Notes: generated by a model from the letters alone, not told the origin. A stretch of DNA of 64,000 bases from Phytophthora colocasiae (GCA_018806915.1 JAGKQI010000061.1:1-64000); one strand, 5' to 3'; shown: positions 25,822 to 37,439, counted from the stretch's first letter. Numbers and translations are program-made.

Positions 25822-25893
25822 TCCCAAATAGTCTAGGCGGTTAGGATACGTGGCTTTCACCCACGCGACCCGGGTTCGAGTCCCGGTTTGGGA
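25822..25893 (+). tRNA. tRNA-Glu(TTC), array copy 20
   Basis: Intact. Next copy 637 bp on; short minisatellite (2+2), a duplicated CTGCT and an 8-bp deletion in the third AGTCCAC repeat (near 26,228). Confidence 0.96.
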
Positions 25894-26339
25894 ATTTTGC
25901 TTTTCCGTCCTGCCAGCTCAGTTGAGCTCAGCTTAGCTCAGCTCCGTTCTGCTCTGCTCTGCCCAGACCAGCCCAGACCCGTTCAGACCCGCTCAGACCA
26001 GTTACTCGCCTCACGTTTGCAGTCCTTATGCTCGTTTTGGTGCCAGTCACCGCAATTCGAGTTTGCGCGGTGGTCACGCGCCGCCTTGGGTCTGTGTTGG
26101 CAGTCAGCAGTCAGCAGTCAAGAGTCAAGAGTCAGCGTGAGCGAGTGGGGGAGTCCACAAGTGGAATGTGAGTCTGCGTCGAGTCCACGAATGGAACGTG
26201 AGTGTGTGTCGAGTCCACATACGTTCTGTGTCCATGTGCGCGATGCGAGAAGGGTGGCAGTGGTTTGTTTTTTGTTGTCGTGGTGGTTTTGCGTGTGTGC
26301 GATGGTTTGCGTGTATGATCGTTCGCGTGTTGGTGTGGG

Positions 26340-26394
<55 letters not shown>

Positions 26395-26458
26395 GTGTGT
26401 GCGTTGGTATGTGTTGTTGTGCGTGCGTTGGTGTGGTGTGTTGATATGAATAGGGTGC

Positions 26459-26530
26459 TCCCAAATAGTCTAGGCGGTTAGGATACGTGGCTTTCACCCA
26501 CGCGACCCGGGTTCGAGTCCCGGTTTGGGA
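26459..26530 (+). tRNA. tRNA-Glu(TTC), array copy 21
   Basis: Intact. Long minisatellite (8+7); the spacer has the ~18-bp G/T-stretch deletion. Next copy 696 bp on. Confidence 0.96.
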
Positions 26531-27050
26531 ATTTTGCTTTTCCGTCCTGCCAGCTCAGTTGAGCTCAGCTTAGCTCAGCTCCGTTCTGCTCTGCCCAGAC
26601 CAGCCCAGACCCGTTCAGACCCGCTCAGACCAGTTACTCGCCTCACGTTTGCAGTCCTTATGCTCGTTTTGGTGCCAGTCACCGCAATTCGAGTTTGCGC
26701 GGTGGTCACGCGCCGCCTTGGGTCTGTGTTGGCAGTCAGCAGTCAGCAGTCAGCAGTCAGCAGTCAGCAGTCAGCAGTCAGCAGTCAGCAGTCAAGAGTC
26801 AAGAGTCAAGAGTCAAGAGTCAAGAGTCAAGAGTCAAGAGTCAGCAGTCAAGAGTCAGCGTGAGCGAGTGGGGGAGTCCACAAGTGGAATGTGAGTCTGC
26901 GTCGAGTCCACGAATGGAACGTGAGTGTGTGTCGAGTCCACATACGTTCTGAGTGTGTGTCCATGTGCGCGATGCGAGAAGGGTGGCAGTGGTTTGTTTT
27001 TTGTTGTCGTGGTGGTTTTGCGTGTATGATCGTTCGCGTGTTGGTGTGGG

Positions 27051-27090
<40 letters not shown>

Positions 27091-27154
27091 GTGTGTGCGT
27101 TGGTATGTGTTGTTGTGCGTGCGTTGGTGTGGTGTGTTGATATGAATAGGGTGC

Positions 27155-27226
27155 TCCCAAATAGTCTAGGCGGTTAGGATACGTGGCTTTCACCCACGCG
27201 ACCCGGGTTCGAGTCCCGGTTTGGGA
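27155..27226 (+). tRNA. tRNA-Glu(TTC), array copy 22
   Basis: Intact. Next copy 703 bp on; minisatellite 6+7. Confidence 0.96.
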
Positions 27227-27750
27227 ATTTTGCTTTTCCGTCCTGCCAGCTCAGTTGAGCTCAGCTTAGCTCAGCTCTGTTCTGCTCTGCCCAGACCAGC
27301 CCAGACCCGTTCAGACCCGCTCAGACCAGTTACTCGCCTCACGTTTGCAGTCCTTATGCTCGTTTTGGTGCCAGTCACCGCAATTCGAGTTTGCGCGGTG
27401 GTCACGCGCCGCCTTGGGTCTGTGTTGGCAGTCAGCAGTCAGCAGTCAGCAGTCAGCAGTCAGCAGTCAGCAGTCAAGAGTCAAGAGTCAAGAGTCAAGA
27501 GTCAAGAGTCAAGAGTCAAGAGTCAGCAGTCAAGAGTCAGCGTGAGCGAGTGGGGGAGTCCACAAGTGGAATGTGAGTCTGCGTCGAGTCCACGAATGGA
27601 ACGTGAGTGTGTGTCGAGTCCACATACGTTCTGAGTGTGTGTCCATGTGCGCGATGCGAGAAGGGTGGCAGTGGTTTGTTTTTTGTTGTCGTGGTGGTTT
27701 TGCGTGTGTGCGATGGTTTGCGTGTATGATCGTTCGCGTGTTGGTGTGGG

Positions 27751-27793
<43 letters not shown>

Positions 27794-27857
27794 GTGTGTG
27801 CGTTGGTATGTGTTGTTGTGCGTGCGTTGGTGTGGTGTGTTGATATGAATAGGGTGC

Positions 27858-27929
27858 TCCCAAATAGTCTAGGCGGTTAGGATACGTGGCTTTCACCCAC
27901 GCGACCCGGGTTCGAGTCCCGGTTTGGGA
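27858..27929 (+). tRNA. tRNA-Glu(TTC), array copy 23
   Basis: Intact. Next copy 721 bp on; the last minisatellite repeat is altered to GTAAAGA. Confidence 0.96.
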
Positions 27930-28460
27930 ATTTTGCTTTTCCGTCCTGCCAGCTCAGTTGAGCTCAGCTTAGCTCAGCTCCGTTCTGCTCTGCCCAGACC
28001 AGCCCAGACCCGTTCAGACCCGCTCAGACCAGTTACTCGCCTCACGTTTGCAGTCCTTATGCTCGTTTTGGTGCCAGTCACCGCAATTCGAGTTTGCGCG
28101 GTGGTCACGCGCCGCCTTGGGTCTGTGTTGGCAGTCAGCAGTCAGCAGTCAGCAGTCAGCAGTCAGCAGTCAGCAGTCAGCAGTCAAGAGTCAAGAGTCA
28201 AGAGTCAAGAGTCAAGAGTCAAGAGTCAAGAGTCAGCAGTAAAGAGTCAGCGTGAGCGAGTGGGGGAGTCCACAAGTGGAATGTGAGTCTGCGTCGAGTC
28301 CACGAATGGAACGTGAGTGTGTGTCGAGTCCACATACGTTCTGAGTGTGTGTCCATGTGCGCGATGCGAGAAGGGTGGCAGTGGTTTGTTTTTTGTTGTC
28401 GTGGTGGTTTTGCGTGTGTGCGATGGTTTGCGTGTATGATCGTTCGCGTGTTGGTGTGGG

Positions 28461-28512
<52 letters not shown>

Positions 28513-28578
28513 GTGTGTGTGCGTTGGTATGTGTTGTTGTGCGTGCGTTGGTGTGGTGTGTTGATATGAATAGGGTGC

Positions 28579-28650
28579 TCCCAAATAGTCTAGGCGGTTA
28601 GGATACGTGGCTTTCACCCACGCGACCCGGGTTCGAGTCCCGGTTTGGGA
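28579..28650 (+). tRNA. tRNA-Glu(TTC), array copy 24
   Basis: Intact. Next copy 705 bp on; the spacer has lost part of the second AGTCCAC repeat near 29,031. Confidence 0.96.
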
Positions 28651-29163
28651 ATTTTGCTTTTCCGTCCTGCCAGCTCAGTTGAGCTCAGCTTAGCTCAGCT
28701 CCGTTCTGCTCTGCCCAGACCAGCCCAGACCCGTTCAGACCCGCTCAGACCAGTTACTCGCCTCACGTTTGCAGTCCTTATGCTCGTTTTGGTGCCAGTC
28801 ACCGCAATTCGAGTTTGCGCGGTGGTCACGCGCCGCCTTGGGTCTGTGTTGGCAGTCAGCAGTCAGCAGTCAGCAGTCAGCAGTCAGCAGTCAGCAGTCA
28901 GCAGTCAGCAGTCAGCAGTCAAGAGTCAAGAGTCAAGAGTCAAGAGTCAAGAGTCAAGAGTCAGCGTGAGCGAGTGGGGGAGTCCACAAGTGGAATGTGA
29001 GTCTGCGTCGAGTCCACGAATGGAACGTGAGTCCACATACGTTCTGAGTGTGTGTCCATGTGCGCGATGCGAGAAGGGTGGCAGTGGTTTGTTTTTTGTT
29101 GTCGTGGTGGTTTTGCGTGTGTGCGATGGTTTGCGTGTATGATCGTTCGCGTGTTGGTGTGGG

Positions 29164-29221
<58 letters not shown>

Positions 29222-29283
29222 GTGTGCGTTGGTATGTGTTGTTGTGCGTGCGTTGGTGTGGTGTGTTGATATGAATAGGGTGC

Positions 29284-29355
29284 TCCCAAATAGTCTAGGC
29301 GGTTAGGATACGTGGCTTTCACCCACGCGACCCGGGTTCGAGTCCCGGTTTGGGA
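29284..29355 (+). tRNA. tRNA-Glu(TTC), array copy 25
   Basis: Intact. Next copy 697 bp on; minisatellite about 5+7. Confidence 0.96.
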
Positions 29356-29872
29356 ATTTTGCTTTTCCGTCCTGCCAGCTCAGTTGAGCTCAGCTTAGCT
29401 CAGCTCCGTTCTGCTCTGCCCAGACCAGCCCAGACCCGTTCAGACCCGCTCAGACCAGTTACTCGCCTCACGTTTGCAGTCCTTATGCTCGTTTTGGTGC
29501 CAGTCACCGCAATTCGAGTTTGCGCGGTGGTCACGCGCCGCCTTGGGTCTGTGTTGGCAGTCAGCAGTCAGCAGTCAGCAGTCAGCAGTCAGCAGTCAAG
29601 AGTCAAGAGTCAAGAGTCAAGAGTCAAGAGTCAAGAGTCAAGAGTCAGCAGTCAAGAGTCAGCGTGAGCGAGTGGGGGAGTCCACAAGTGGAATGTGAGT
29701 CTGCGTCGAGTCCACGAATGGAACGTGAGTGTGTGTCGAGTCCACATACGTTCTGAGTGTGTGTCCATGTGCGCGATGCGAGAAGGGTGGCAGTGGTTTG
29801 TTTTTTGTTGTCGTGGTGGTTTTGCGTGTGTGCGATGGTTTGCGTGTATGATCGTTCGCGTGTTGGTGTGGG

Positions 29873-29912
<40 letters not shown>

Positions 29913-29980
29913 GTGTGTGTGTGCGTTGGTATGTGTTGTTGTGCGTGCGTTGGTGTGGTGTGTTGATATGAATAGGGTGC

Positions 29981-30052
29981 TCCCAAATAGTCTAGGCGGT
30001 TAGGATACGTGGCTTTCACCCACGCGACCCGGGTTCGAGTCCCGGTTTGGGA
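29981..30052 (+). tRNA. tRNA-Glu(TTC), array copy 26
   Basis: Intact. Next copy 716 bp on; minisatellite about 6+8. Confidence 0.96.
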
Positions 30053-30583
30053 ATTTTGCTTTTCCGTCCTGCCAGCTCAGTTGAGCTCAGCTTAGCTCAG
30101 CTCCGTTCTGCTCTGCCCAGACCAGCCCAGACCCGTTCAGACCCGCTCAGACCAGTTACTCGCCTCACGTTTGCAGTCCTTATGCTCGTTTTGGTGCCAG
30201 TCACCGCAATTCGAGTTTGCGCGGTGGTCACGCGCCGCCTTGGGTCTGTGTTGGCAGTCAGCAGTCAGCAGTCAGCAGTCAGCAGTCAGCAGTCAGCAGT
30301 CAAGAGTCAAGAGTCAAGAGTCAAGAGTCAAGAGTCAAGAGTCAAGAGTCAAGAGTCAGCAGTCAAGAGTCAGCGTGAGCGAGTGGGGGAGTCCACAAGT
30401 GGAATGTGAGTCTGCGTCGAGTCCACGAATGGAACGTGAGTGTGTGTCGAGTCCACATACGTTCTGAGTGTGTGTCCATGTGCGCGATGCGAGAAGGGTG
30501 GCAGTGGTTTGTTTTTTGTTGTCGTGGTGGTTTTGCGTGTGTGCGATGGTTTGCGTGTATGATCGTTCGCGTGTTGGTGTGGG

Positions 30584-30632
<49 letters not shown>

Positions 30633-30696
30633 GTGTGTGCGTTGGTATGTGTTGTTGTGCGTGCGTTGGTGTGGTGTGTTGATATGAATAGGGTGC

Positions 30697-30768
30697 TCCC
30701 AAATAGTCTAGGCGGTTAGGATACGTGGCTTTCACCCACGCGACCCGGGTTCGAGTCCCGGTTTGGGA
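30697..30768 (+). tRNA. tRNA-Glu(TTC), array copy 27
   Basis: Intact. Next copy 716 bp on; GTTCGCGGGTGGGTG replaces GTTCGCGTGTTGGTG before the GTT tract. Confidence 0.96.
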
Positions 30769-31306
30769 ATTTTGCTTTTCCGTCCTGCCAGCTCAGTTGA
30801 GCTCAGCTTAGCTCAGCTCCGTTCTGCTCTGCCCAGACCAGCCCAGACCCGTTCAGACCCGCTCAGACCAGTTACTCGCCTCACGTTTGCAGTCCTTATG
30901 CTCGTTTTGGTGCCAGTCACCGCAATTCGAGTTTGCGCGGTGGTCACGCGCCGCCTTGGGTCTGTGTTGGCAGTCAGCAGTCAGCAGTCAGCAGTCAGCA
31001 GTCAGCAGTCAGCAGTCAGCAGTCAAGAGTCAAGAGTCAAGAGTCAAGAGTCAAGAGTCAAGAGTCAAGAGTCAAGAGTCAGCAGTCAAGAGTCAGCGTG
31101 AGCGAGTGGGGGAGTCCACAAGTGGAATGTGAGTCTGCGTCGAGTCCACGAATGGAACGTGAGTGTGTGTCGAGTCCACATACGTTCTGAGTGTGTGTCC
31201 ATGTGCGCGATGCGAGAAGGGTGGCAGTGGTTTGTTTTTTGTTGTCGTGGTGGTTTTGCGTGTGTGCGATGGTTTGCGTGTATGATCGTTCGCGGGTGGG
31301 TGTGGG

Positions 31307-31346
<40 letters not shown>

Positions 31347-31412
31347 GTGTGTGTGCGTTGGTATGTGTTGTTGTGCGTGCGTTGGTGTGGTGTGTTGATA
31401 TGAATAGGGTGC

Positions 31413-31484
31413 TCCCAAATAGTCTAGGCGGTTAGGATACGTGGCTTTCACCCACGCGACCCGGGTTCGAGTCCCGGTTTGGGA
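31413..31484 (+). tRNA. tRNA-Glu(TTC), array copy 28
   Basis: Intact. Longest unit (742 bp): minisatellite about 9+8, and GTTGGTGTGGTGT is duplicated just before copy 29. Confidence 0.96.
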
Positions 31485-32036
31485 ATTTTGCTTTTCCGTC
31501 CTGCCAGCTCAGTTGAGCTCAGCTTAGCTCAGCTCCGTTCTGCTCTGCCCAGACCAGCCCAGACCCGTTCAGACCCGCTCAGACCAGTTACTCGCCTCAC
31601 GTTTGCAGTCCTTATGCTCGTTTTGGTGCCAGTCACCGCAATTCGAGTTTGCGCGGTGGTCACGCGCCGCCTTGGGTCTGTGTTGGCAGTCAGCAGTCAG
31701 CAGTCAGCAGTCAGCAGTCAGCAGTCAGCAGTCAGCAGTCAGCAGTCAGCAGTCAAGAGTCAAGAGTCAAGAGTCAAGAGTCAAGAGTCAAGAGTCAAGA
31801 GTCAAGAGTCAGCAGTCAAGAGTCAGCGTGAGCGAGTGGGGGAGTCCACAAGTGGAATGTGAGTCTGCGTCGAGTCCACGAATGGAACGTGAGTGTGTGT
31901 CGAGTCCACATACGTTCTGAGTGTGTGTCCATGTGCGCGATGCGAGAAGGGTGGCAGTGGTTTGTTTTTTGTTGTCGTGGTGGTTTTGCGTGTGTGCGAT
32001 GGTTTGCGTGTATGATCGTTCGCGTGTTGGTGTGGG

Positions 32037-32079
<43 letters not shown>

Positions 32080-32154
32080 GTGTGCGTTTGTATGTGTTGT
32101 TGTGCGTGCGTTGGTGTGGTGTGTTGGTGTGGTGTGTTGATATGAATAGGGTGC

Positions 32155-32226
32155 TCCCAAATAGTCTAGGCGGTTAGGATACGTGGCTTTCACCCACGCG
32201 ACCCGGGTTCGAGTCCCGGTTTGGGA
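32155..32226 (+). tRNA. tRNA-Glu(TTC), array copy 29
   Basis: Intact. Next copy 714 bp on; minisatellite 7+7. Confidence 0.96.
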
Positions 32227-32757
32227 ATTTTGCTTTTCCGTCCTGCCAGCTCAGTTGAGCTCAGCTTAGCTCAGCTCCGTTCTGCTCTGCCCAGACCAGC
32301 CCAGACCCGTTCAGACCCGCTCAGACCAGTTACTCGCCTCACGTTTGCAGTCCTTATGCTCGTTTTGGTGCCAGTCACCGCAATTCGAGTTTGCGCGGTG
32401 GTCACGCGCCGCCTTGGGTCTGTGTTGGCAGTCAGCAGTCAGCAGTCAGCAGTCAGCAGTCAGCAGTCAGCAGTCAGCAGTCAAGAGTCAAGAGTCAAGA
32501 GTCAAGAGTCAAGAGTCAAGAGTCAAGAGTCAGCAGTCAAGAGTCAGCGTGAGCGAGTGGGGGAGTCCACAAGTGGAATGTGAGTCTGCGTCGAGTCCAC
32601 GAATGGAACGTGAGTGTGTGTCGAGTCCACATACGTTCTGAGTGTGTGTCCATGTGCGCGATGCGAGAAGGGTGGCAGTGGTTTGTTTTTTGTTGTCGTG
32701 GTGGTTTTGCGTGTGTGCGATGGTTTGCGTGTATGATCGTTCGCGTGTTGGTGTGGG

Positions 32758-32806
<49 letters not shown>

Positions 32807-32868
32807 GTGTGCGTTTGTATGTGTTGTTGTGCGTGCGTTGGTGTGGTGTGTTGATATGAATAGGGTGC

Positions 32869-32940
32869 TCCCAAATAGTCTAGGCGGTTAGGATACGTGG
32901 CTTTCACCCACGCGACCCGGGTTCGAGTCCCGGTTTGGGA
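32869..32940 (+). tRNA. tRNA-Glu(TTC), array copy 30
   Basis: Intact. Next copy 702 bp on; the minisatellite lacks the usual trailing GTCAGCA-GTCAAGA pair. Confidence 0.96.
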
Positions 32941-33457
32941 ATTTTGCTTTTCCGTCCTGCCAGCTCAGTTGAGCTCAGCTTAGCTCAGCTCCGTTCTGCT
33001 CTGCCCAGACCAGCCCAGACCCGTTCAGACCCGCTCAGACCAGTTACTCGCCTCACGTTTGCAGTCCTTATGCTCGTTTTGGTGCCAGTCACCGCAATTC
33101 GAGTTTGCGCGGTGGTCACGCGCCGCCTTGGGTCTGTGTTGGCAGTCAGCAGTCAGCAGTCAGCAGTCAGCAGTCAGCAGTCAGCAGTCAGCAGTCAGCA
33201 GTCAAGAGTCAAGAGTCAAGAGTCAAGAGTCAAGAGTCAAGAGTCAGCGTGAGCGAGTGGGGGAGTCCACAAGTGGAATGTGAGTCTGCGTCGAGTCCAC
33301 GAATGGAACGTGAGTGTGTGTCGAGTCCACATACGTTCTGAGTGTGTGTCCATGTGCGCGATGCGAGAAGGGTGGCAGTGGTTTGTTTTTTGTTGTCGTG
33401 GTGGTTTTGCGTGTGTGCGATGGTTTGCGTGTATGATCGTTCGCGTGTTGGTGTGGG

Positions 33458-33500
<43 letters not shown>

Positions 33501-33570
33501 GTGTTTGTGTGTGCGTTGGTATGTGTTGTTGTGCGTGCGTTGGTGTGGTGTGTTGATATGAATAGGGTGC

Positions 33571-33642
33571 TCCCAAATAGTCTAGGCGGTTAGGATACGT
33601 GGCTTTCACCCACGCGACCCGGGTTCGAGTCCCGGTTTGGAA
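33571..33642 (+). tRNA. tRNA-Glu(TTC), array copy 31, acceptor variant
   Basis: The 3' strand ends TTTGGAA instead of TTTGGGA, giving a C-A mismatch at acceptor pair 2-71. ATTTTCC follows, so a T-run remains. A deletion removes GCTT and part of the GCTCAGC block in the spacer. Next copy 697 bp on. Confidence 0.9.
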
Positions 33643-34155
33643 ATTTTCCGTCCTGCCAGCTCAGTTGAGCTCAGCTCCGTTCTGCTCTGCTCTGCCCAGA
33701 CCAGCCCAGACCCGTTCAGACCCGCTCAGACCAGTTACTCGCCTCACGTTTGCAGTCCTTATGCTCGTTTTGGTGCCAGTCACCGCAATTCGAGTTTGCG
33801 CGGTGGTCACGCGCCGCCTTGGGTCTGTGTTGGCAGTCAGCAGTCAGCAGTCAGCAGTCAGCAGTCAGCAGTCAGCAGTCAGCAGTCAAGAGTCAAGAGT
33901 CAAGAGTCAAGAGTCAAGAGTCAAGAGTCAAGAGTCAAGAGTCAGCGTGAGCGAGTGGGGGAGTCCACAAGTGGAATGTGAGTCTGCGTCGAGTCCACGA
34001 ATGGAACGTGAGTGTGTGTCGAGTCCACATACGTTCTGAGTGTGTGTCCATGTGCGCGATGCGAGAAGGGTGGCAGTGGTTTGTTTTTTGTTGTCGTGGT
34101 GGTTTTGCGTGTGTGCGATGGTTTGCGTGTATGATCGTTCGCGTGTTGGTGTGGG

Positions 34156-34195
<40 letters not shown>

Positions 34196-34267
34196 GTGTG
34201 TGTGTGTGTGCGTTGGTATGTGTTGTTGTGCGTGCGTTGGTGTGGTGTGTTGATATGAATAGGGTGC

Positions 34268-34339
34268 TCCCAAATAGTCTAGGCGGTTAGGATACGTGGC
34301 TTTCACCCACGCGACCCGGGTTCGAGTCCCGGTTTGGGA
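34268..34339 (+). tRNA. tRNA-Glu(TTC), array copy 32
   Basis: Intact. Shortest unit (598 bp): the spacer lacks the third AGTCCAC repeat through GCGCGATGC (AACGTGAGAAGGGTGG near 34,660); minisatellite 6+1. Confidence 0.96.
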
Positions 34340-34754
34340 ATTTTGCTTTTCCGTCCTGCCAGCTCAGTTGAGCTCAGCTTAGCTCAGCTCCGTTCTGCTC
34401 TGCCCAGACCAGCCCAGACCCGTTCAGACCCGCTCAGACCTGTTACTCGCCTCACGTTTGCAGTCCTTATGCTCGTTTTGGTGCCAGTCACCGCAATTCG
34501 AGTTTGCGCGGTGGTCACGCGCCGCCTTGGGTCTGTGTTGGCAGTCAGCAGTCAGCAGTCAGCAGTCAGCAGTCAGCAGTCAGCAGTCAAGAGTCAGCGT
34601 GAGCGAGTGGGGGAGTCCACAAGTGGAATGTGAGTCTGCGTCGAGTCCACGAATGGAACGTGAGAAGGGTGGCAGTGGTTTGTTTTTTGTTGTCGTGGTG
34701 GTTTTGCGTGTGTGCGATGGTTTGCGTGTATGATCGTTCGCGTGTTGGTGTGGG

Positions 34755-34803
<49 letters not shown>

Positions 34804-34865
34804 GTGTGCGTTGGTATGTGTTGTTGTGCGTGCGTTGGTGTGGTGTGTTGATATGAATAGGGTGC

Positions 34866-34937
34866 TCCCAAATAGTCTAGGCGGTTAGGATACGTGGCTT
34901 TCACCCACGCGACCCGGGTTCGAGTCCCGGTTTGGGA
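34866..34937 (+). tRNA. tRNA-Glu(TTC), array copy 33
   Basis: Intact. The spacer minisatellite contains a GTCAGCG variant as third repeat, shared with unit 34. Next copy 716 bp on. Confidence 0.96.
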
Positions 34938-35461
34938 ATTTTGCTTTTCCGTCCTGCCAGCTCAGTTGAGCTCAGCTTAGCTCAGCTCCGTTCTGCTCTG
35001 CCCAGACCAGCCCAGACCCGTTCAGACCCGCTCAGACCAGTTATTCGCCTCACGTTTGCAGTCCTTATGCTCGTTTTGGTGCCAGTCACCGCAATTCGAG
35101 TTTGCGCGGTGGTCACGCGCCGCCTTGGGTCTGTGTTGGCAGTCAGCAGTCAGCAGTCAGCGGTCAGCAGTCAGCAGTCAGCAGTCAGCAGTCAGCAGTC
35201 AGCAGTCAAGAGTCAAGAGTCAAGAGTCAAGAGTCAAGAGTCAAGAGTCAGCGTGAGCGAGTGGGGGAGTCCACAAGTGGAATGTGAGTCTGCGTCGAGT
35301 CCACGAATGGAACGTGAGTGTGTGTCGAGTCCACATACGTTCTGAGTGTGTGTCCATGTGCGCGATGCGAGAAGGGTGGCAGTGGTTTGTTTTTTGTTGT
35401 CGTGGTGGTTTTGCGTGTGTGCGATGGTTTGCGTGTATGATCGTTCGCGTGTTGGTGTGGG

Positions 35462-35519
<58 letters not shown>

Positions 35520-35581
35520 GTGTGCGTTGGTATGTGTTGTTGTGCGTGCGTTGGTGTGGTGTGTTGATATGAATAGGGTGC

Positions 35582-35653
35582 TCCCAAATAGTCTAGGCGG
35601 TTAGGATACGTGGCTTTCACCCACGCGACCCGGGTTCGAGTCCCGGTTTGGGA
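35582..35653 (+). tRNA. tRNA-Glu(TTC), array copy 34, proximal terminator deleted
   Basis: Intact body followed by the same kind of terminator loss as copy 16 (GGGAATTTCCTCAG), plus an extra CTCAGCTTAG. Next copy 689 bp on. Confidence 0.94.
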
Positions 35654-36174
35654 ATTTCCTCAGTTGAGCTCAGCTTAGCTCAGCTTAGCTCAGCTCCGTT
35701 CTGCTCTGCCCAGACCAGCCCAGACCCGTTCAGACCCGCTCAGACCAGTTACTCGCCTCACGTTTGCAGTCCTTATGCTCGTTTTGGTGCCAGTCACCGC
35801 AATTCGAGTTTGCGCGGTGGTCACGCGCCGCCTTGGGTCTGTGTTGGCAGTCAGCAGTCAGCAGTCAGCGGTCAGCAGTCAGCAGTCAGCAGTCAGCAGT
35901 CAGCAGTCAGCAGTCAAGAGTCAAGAGTCAAGAGTCAAGAGTCAAGAGTCAAGAGTCAAGAGTCAGCGTGAGCGAGTGGGGGAGTCCACAAGTGGAATGT
36001 GAGTCTGCGTCGAGTCCACGAATGGAACGTGAGTGTGTGTCGAGTCCACATACGTTCTGAGTGTGTGTCCATGTGCGCGATGCGAGAAGGGTGGCAGTGG
36101 TTTTTTTTGTTGTCGTGGTGGGTTTGCGTGTGTGCGATGGTTTGCGTGTATGATCGTTCGCGTGTTGGTGTGGG

Positions 36175-36208
<34 letters not shown>

Positions 36209-36270
36209 GTGTGCGTTGGTATGTGTTGTTGTGCGTGCGTTGGTGTGGTGTGTTGATATGAATAGGGTGC

Positions 36271-36342
36271 TCCCAAATAGTCTAGGCGGTTAGGATACGT
36301 GGCTTTCACCCACGCGACCCGGGTTCGAGTCCCGGTTTGGGA
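36271..36342 (+). tRNA. tRNA-Glu(TTC), array copy 35
   Basis: Intact. Preceded by a short GTT tract. Next copy 701 bp on. Confidence 0.96.
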
Positions 36343-36971
36343 ATTTTGCTTTTCCGTCCTGCCAGCTCAGTTGAGCTCAGCTTAGCTCAGCTCCGTTCTG
36401 CTCTGCCCAGACCAGCCCAGACCCGTTCAGACCCGCTCAGACCTGTTACTCGCCTCACGTTTGCAGTCCTTATGCTCGTTTTGGTGCCAGTCACCGCAAT
36501 TCGAGTTTGCGCGGTGGTCACGCGCCGCCTTGGGTCTGAGTTGGCAGTCAGCAGTCAGCAGTCAGCAGTCAGCAGTCAGCAGTCAGCAGTCAGCAGTCAA
36601 GAGTCAAGAGTCAAGAGTCAAGAGTCAAGAGTCAAGAGTCAAGAGTCAGCAGTCAAGAGTCAGCGTGAGCGAGTGGGGGAGTCCACAAGTGGAATGTGAG
36701 TCTGCGTCGAGTCCACGAATGGAACGTGAGTGTGTGTCGAGTCCACATACGTTCTGAGTGTGTGTCCATGTGCGCGATGCGAGAAGGGTGGCAGTGGTTT
36801 GTTTTTTGTTGTCGTGGTGGTTTTGCGTGTGTGCGATGGTTTGCGTGTATGATCGTTCGCGTGTTGGTGTGGGTTGTTGTTGTTGTTGTTGTTGTTGTTG
36901 TGTGTTTGTGTGTGCGTTGGTATGTGTTGTTGTGCGTGCGTTGGTGTGGTGTGTTGATATGAATAGGGTGC

Positions 36972-37043
36972 TCCCAAATAGTCTAGGCGGTTAGGATACG
37001 TGGCTTTCACCCACGCGACCCGGGTTCGAGTCCCGGTTTGGGA
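36972..37043 (+). tRNA. tRNA-Glu(TTC), array copy 36 (last)
   Basis: Intact. Its spacer breaks off after the third AGTCCAC repeat at about 37,377, where unique sequence begins. Confidence 0.96.
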
Positions 37044-37439
37044 ATTTTGCTTTTCCGTCCTGCCAGCTCAGTTGAGCTCAGCTTAGCTCAGCTCCGTTCT
37101 GCTCTGCCCAGACCAGCCCAGACCCGTTTAGACCCGCTCAGACCAGTTACTCGCCTCACGTTTGCAGTCCTTATGCTCGTTTTGGTGCCAGTCACCGCAA
37201 TTCGAGTTTGCGCGGTGGTCACGCGCCGCCTTGGGTCTGTGTTGGCAGTCAGCAGTCAGCAGTCAAGAGTCAGCGTGAGCGAGTGGGGGAGTCCACAAGT
37301 GGAATGTGAGTCTGCGTCGAGTCCACGAATGGAACGTGAGTGTGTGTCGAGTCCACATACGTTCTGAGTGTGTGTGGCTCGTAGAATTTAAAATGCTCTA
37401 ACACGATCCCGACCCCAAATCAGCATGATGTTGTAACTA

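Larger units (their letters stand above)
12833..37377 (+). repeat. tRNA-Glu tandem array (36 units of 598-742 bp)
   Basis: Head-to-tail array. Order in each unit: tRNA-Glu(TTC); a T-rich stretch with TTTT; GCTCAGTTGAGCTCAGC with short inverted repeats; a C-rich CCAGACC block; GTTTGCGCGGTGGTCACGCG; a minisatellite (GTCAGCA)a(GTCAAGA)b; three related ~30-bp copies starting AGTCCAC; a G/T-rich stretch; (GTT)n; GTTGATATGAATAGGGTGC; next tRNA. Outside the length-variable tracts the units are nearly identical, which implies recent amplification or ongoing homogenisation. The last unit stops at about 37,377, 60 bp before a Tc1-like element. Length differences come from the minisatellite (a about 2-9, b about 1-8), the GTT tract and a few shared deletions. 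Confidence 0.97.

Noticed and set aside
12912..37367. Dozens of overlapping open frames of 60-200 residues with poly-Val, poly-Cys, poly-Asn, poly-Gln or poly-Thr runs
   Set aside because: They are six-frame readings of the tRNA repeat unit and its (GTT)n and 7-bp tracts. They recur in every unit, change frame with tract length and overlap the tRNA genes.
12833..37377. CRISPR-like array
   Set aside because: Both repeat and spacer are conserved between units, the unit is ~700 bp and eukaryotic, and no cas genes are present. The repeated core is a tRNA.
12833..37377. tRNA-derived SINE insertions
   Set aside because: SINEs are dispersed, with target duplications and tails, and their tRNA part usually decays. 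Here units are strictly head to tail, lack target duplications and keep intact tRNAs. An ancient SINE origin of the unit cannot be excluded.
12833..37377. 5S rRNA or other rRNA repeat
   Set aside because: The unit size suggested it, but no 5S-like internal control region or rRNA sequence is seen; the tRNA-Glu explains the Pol III signals.
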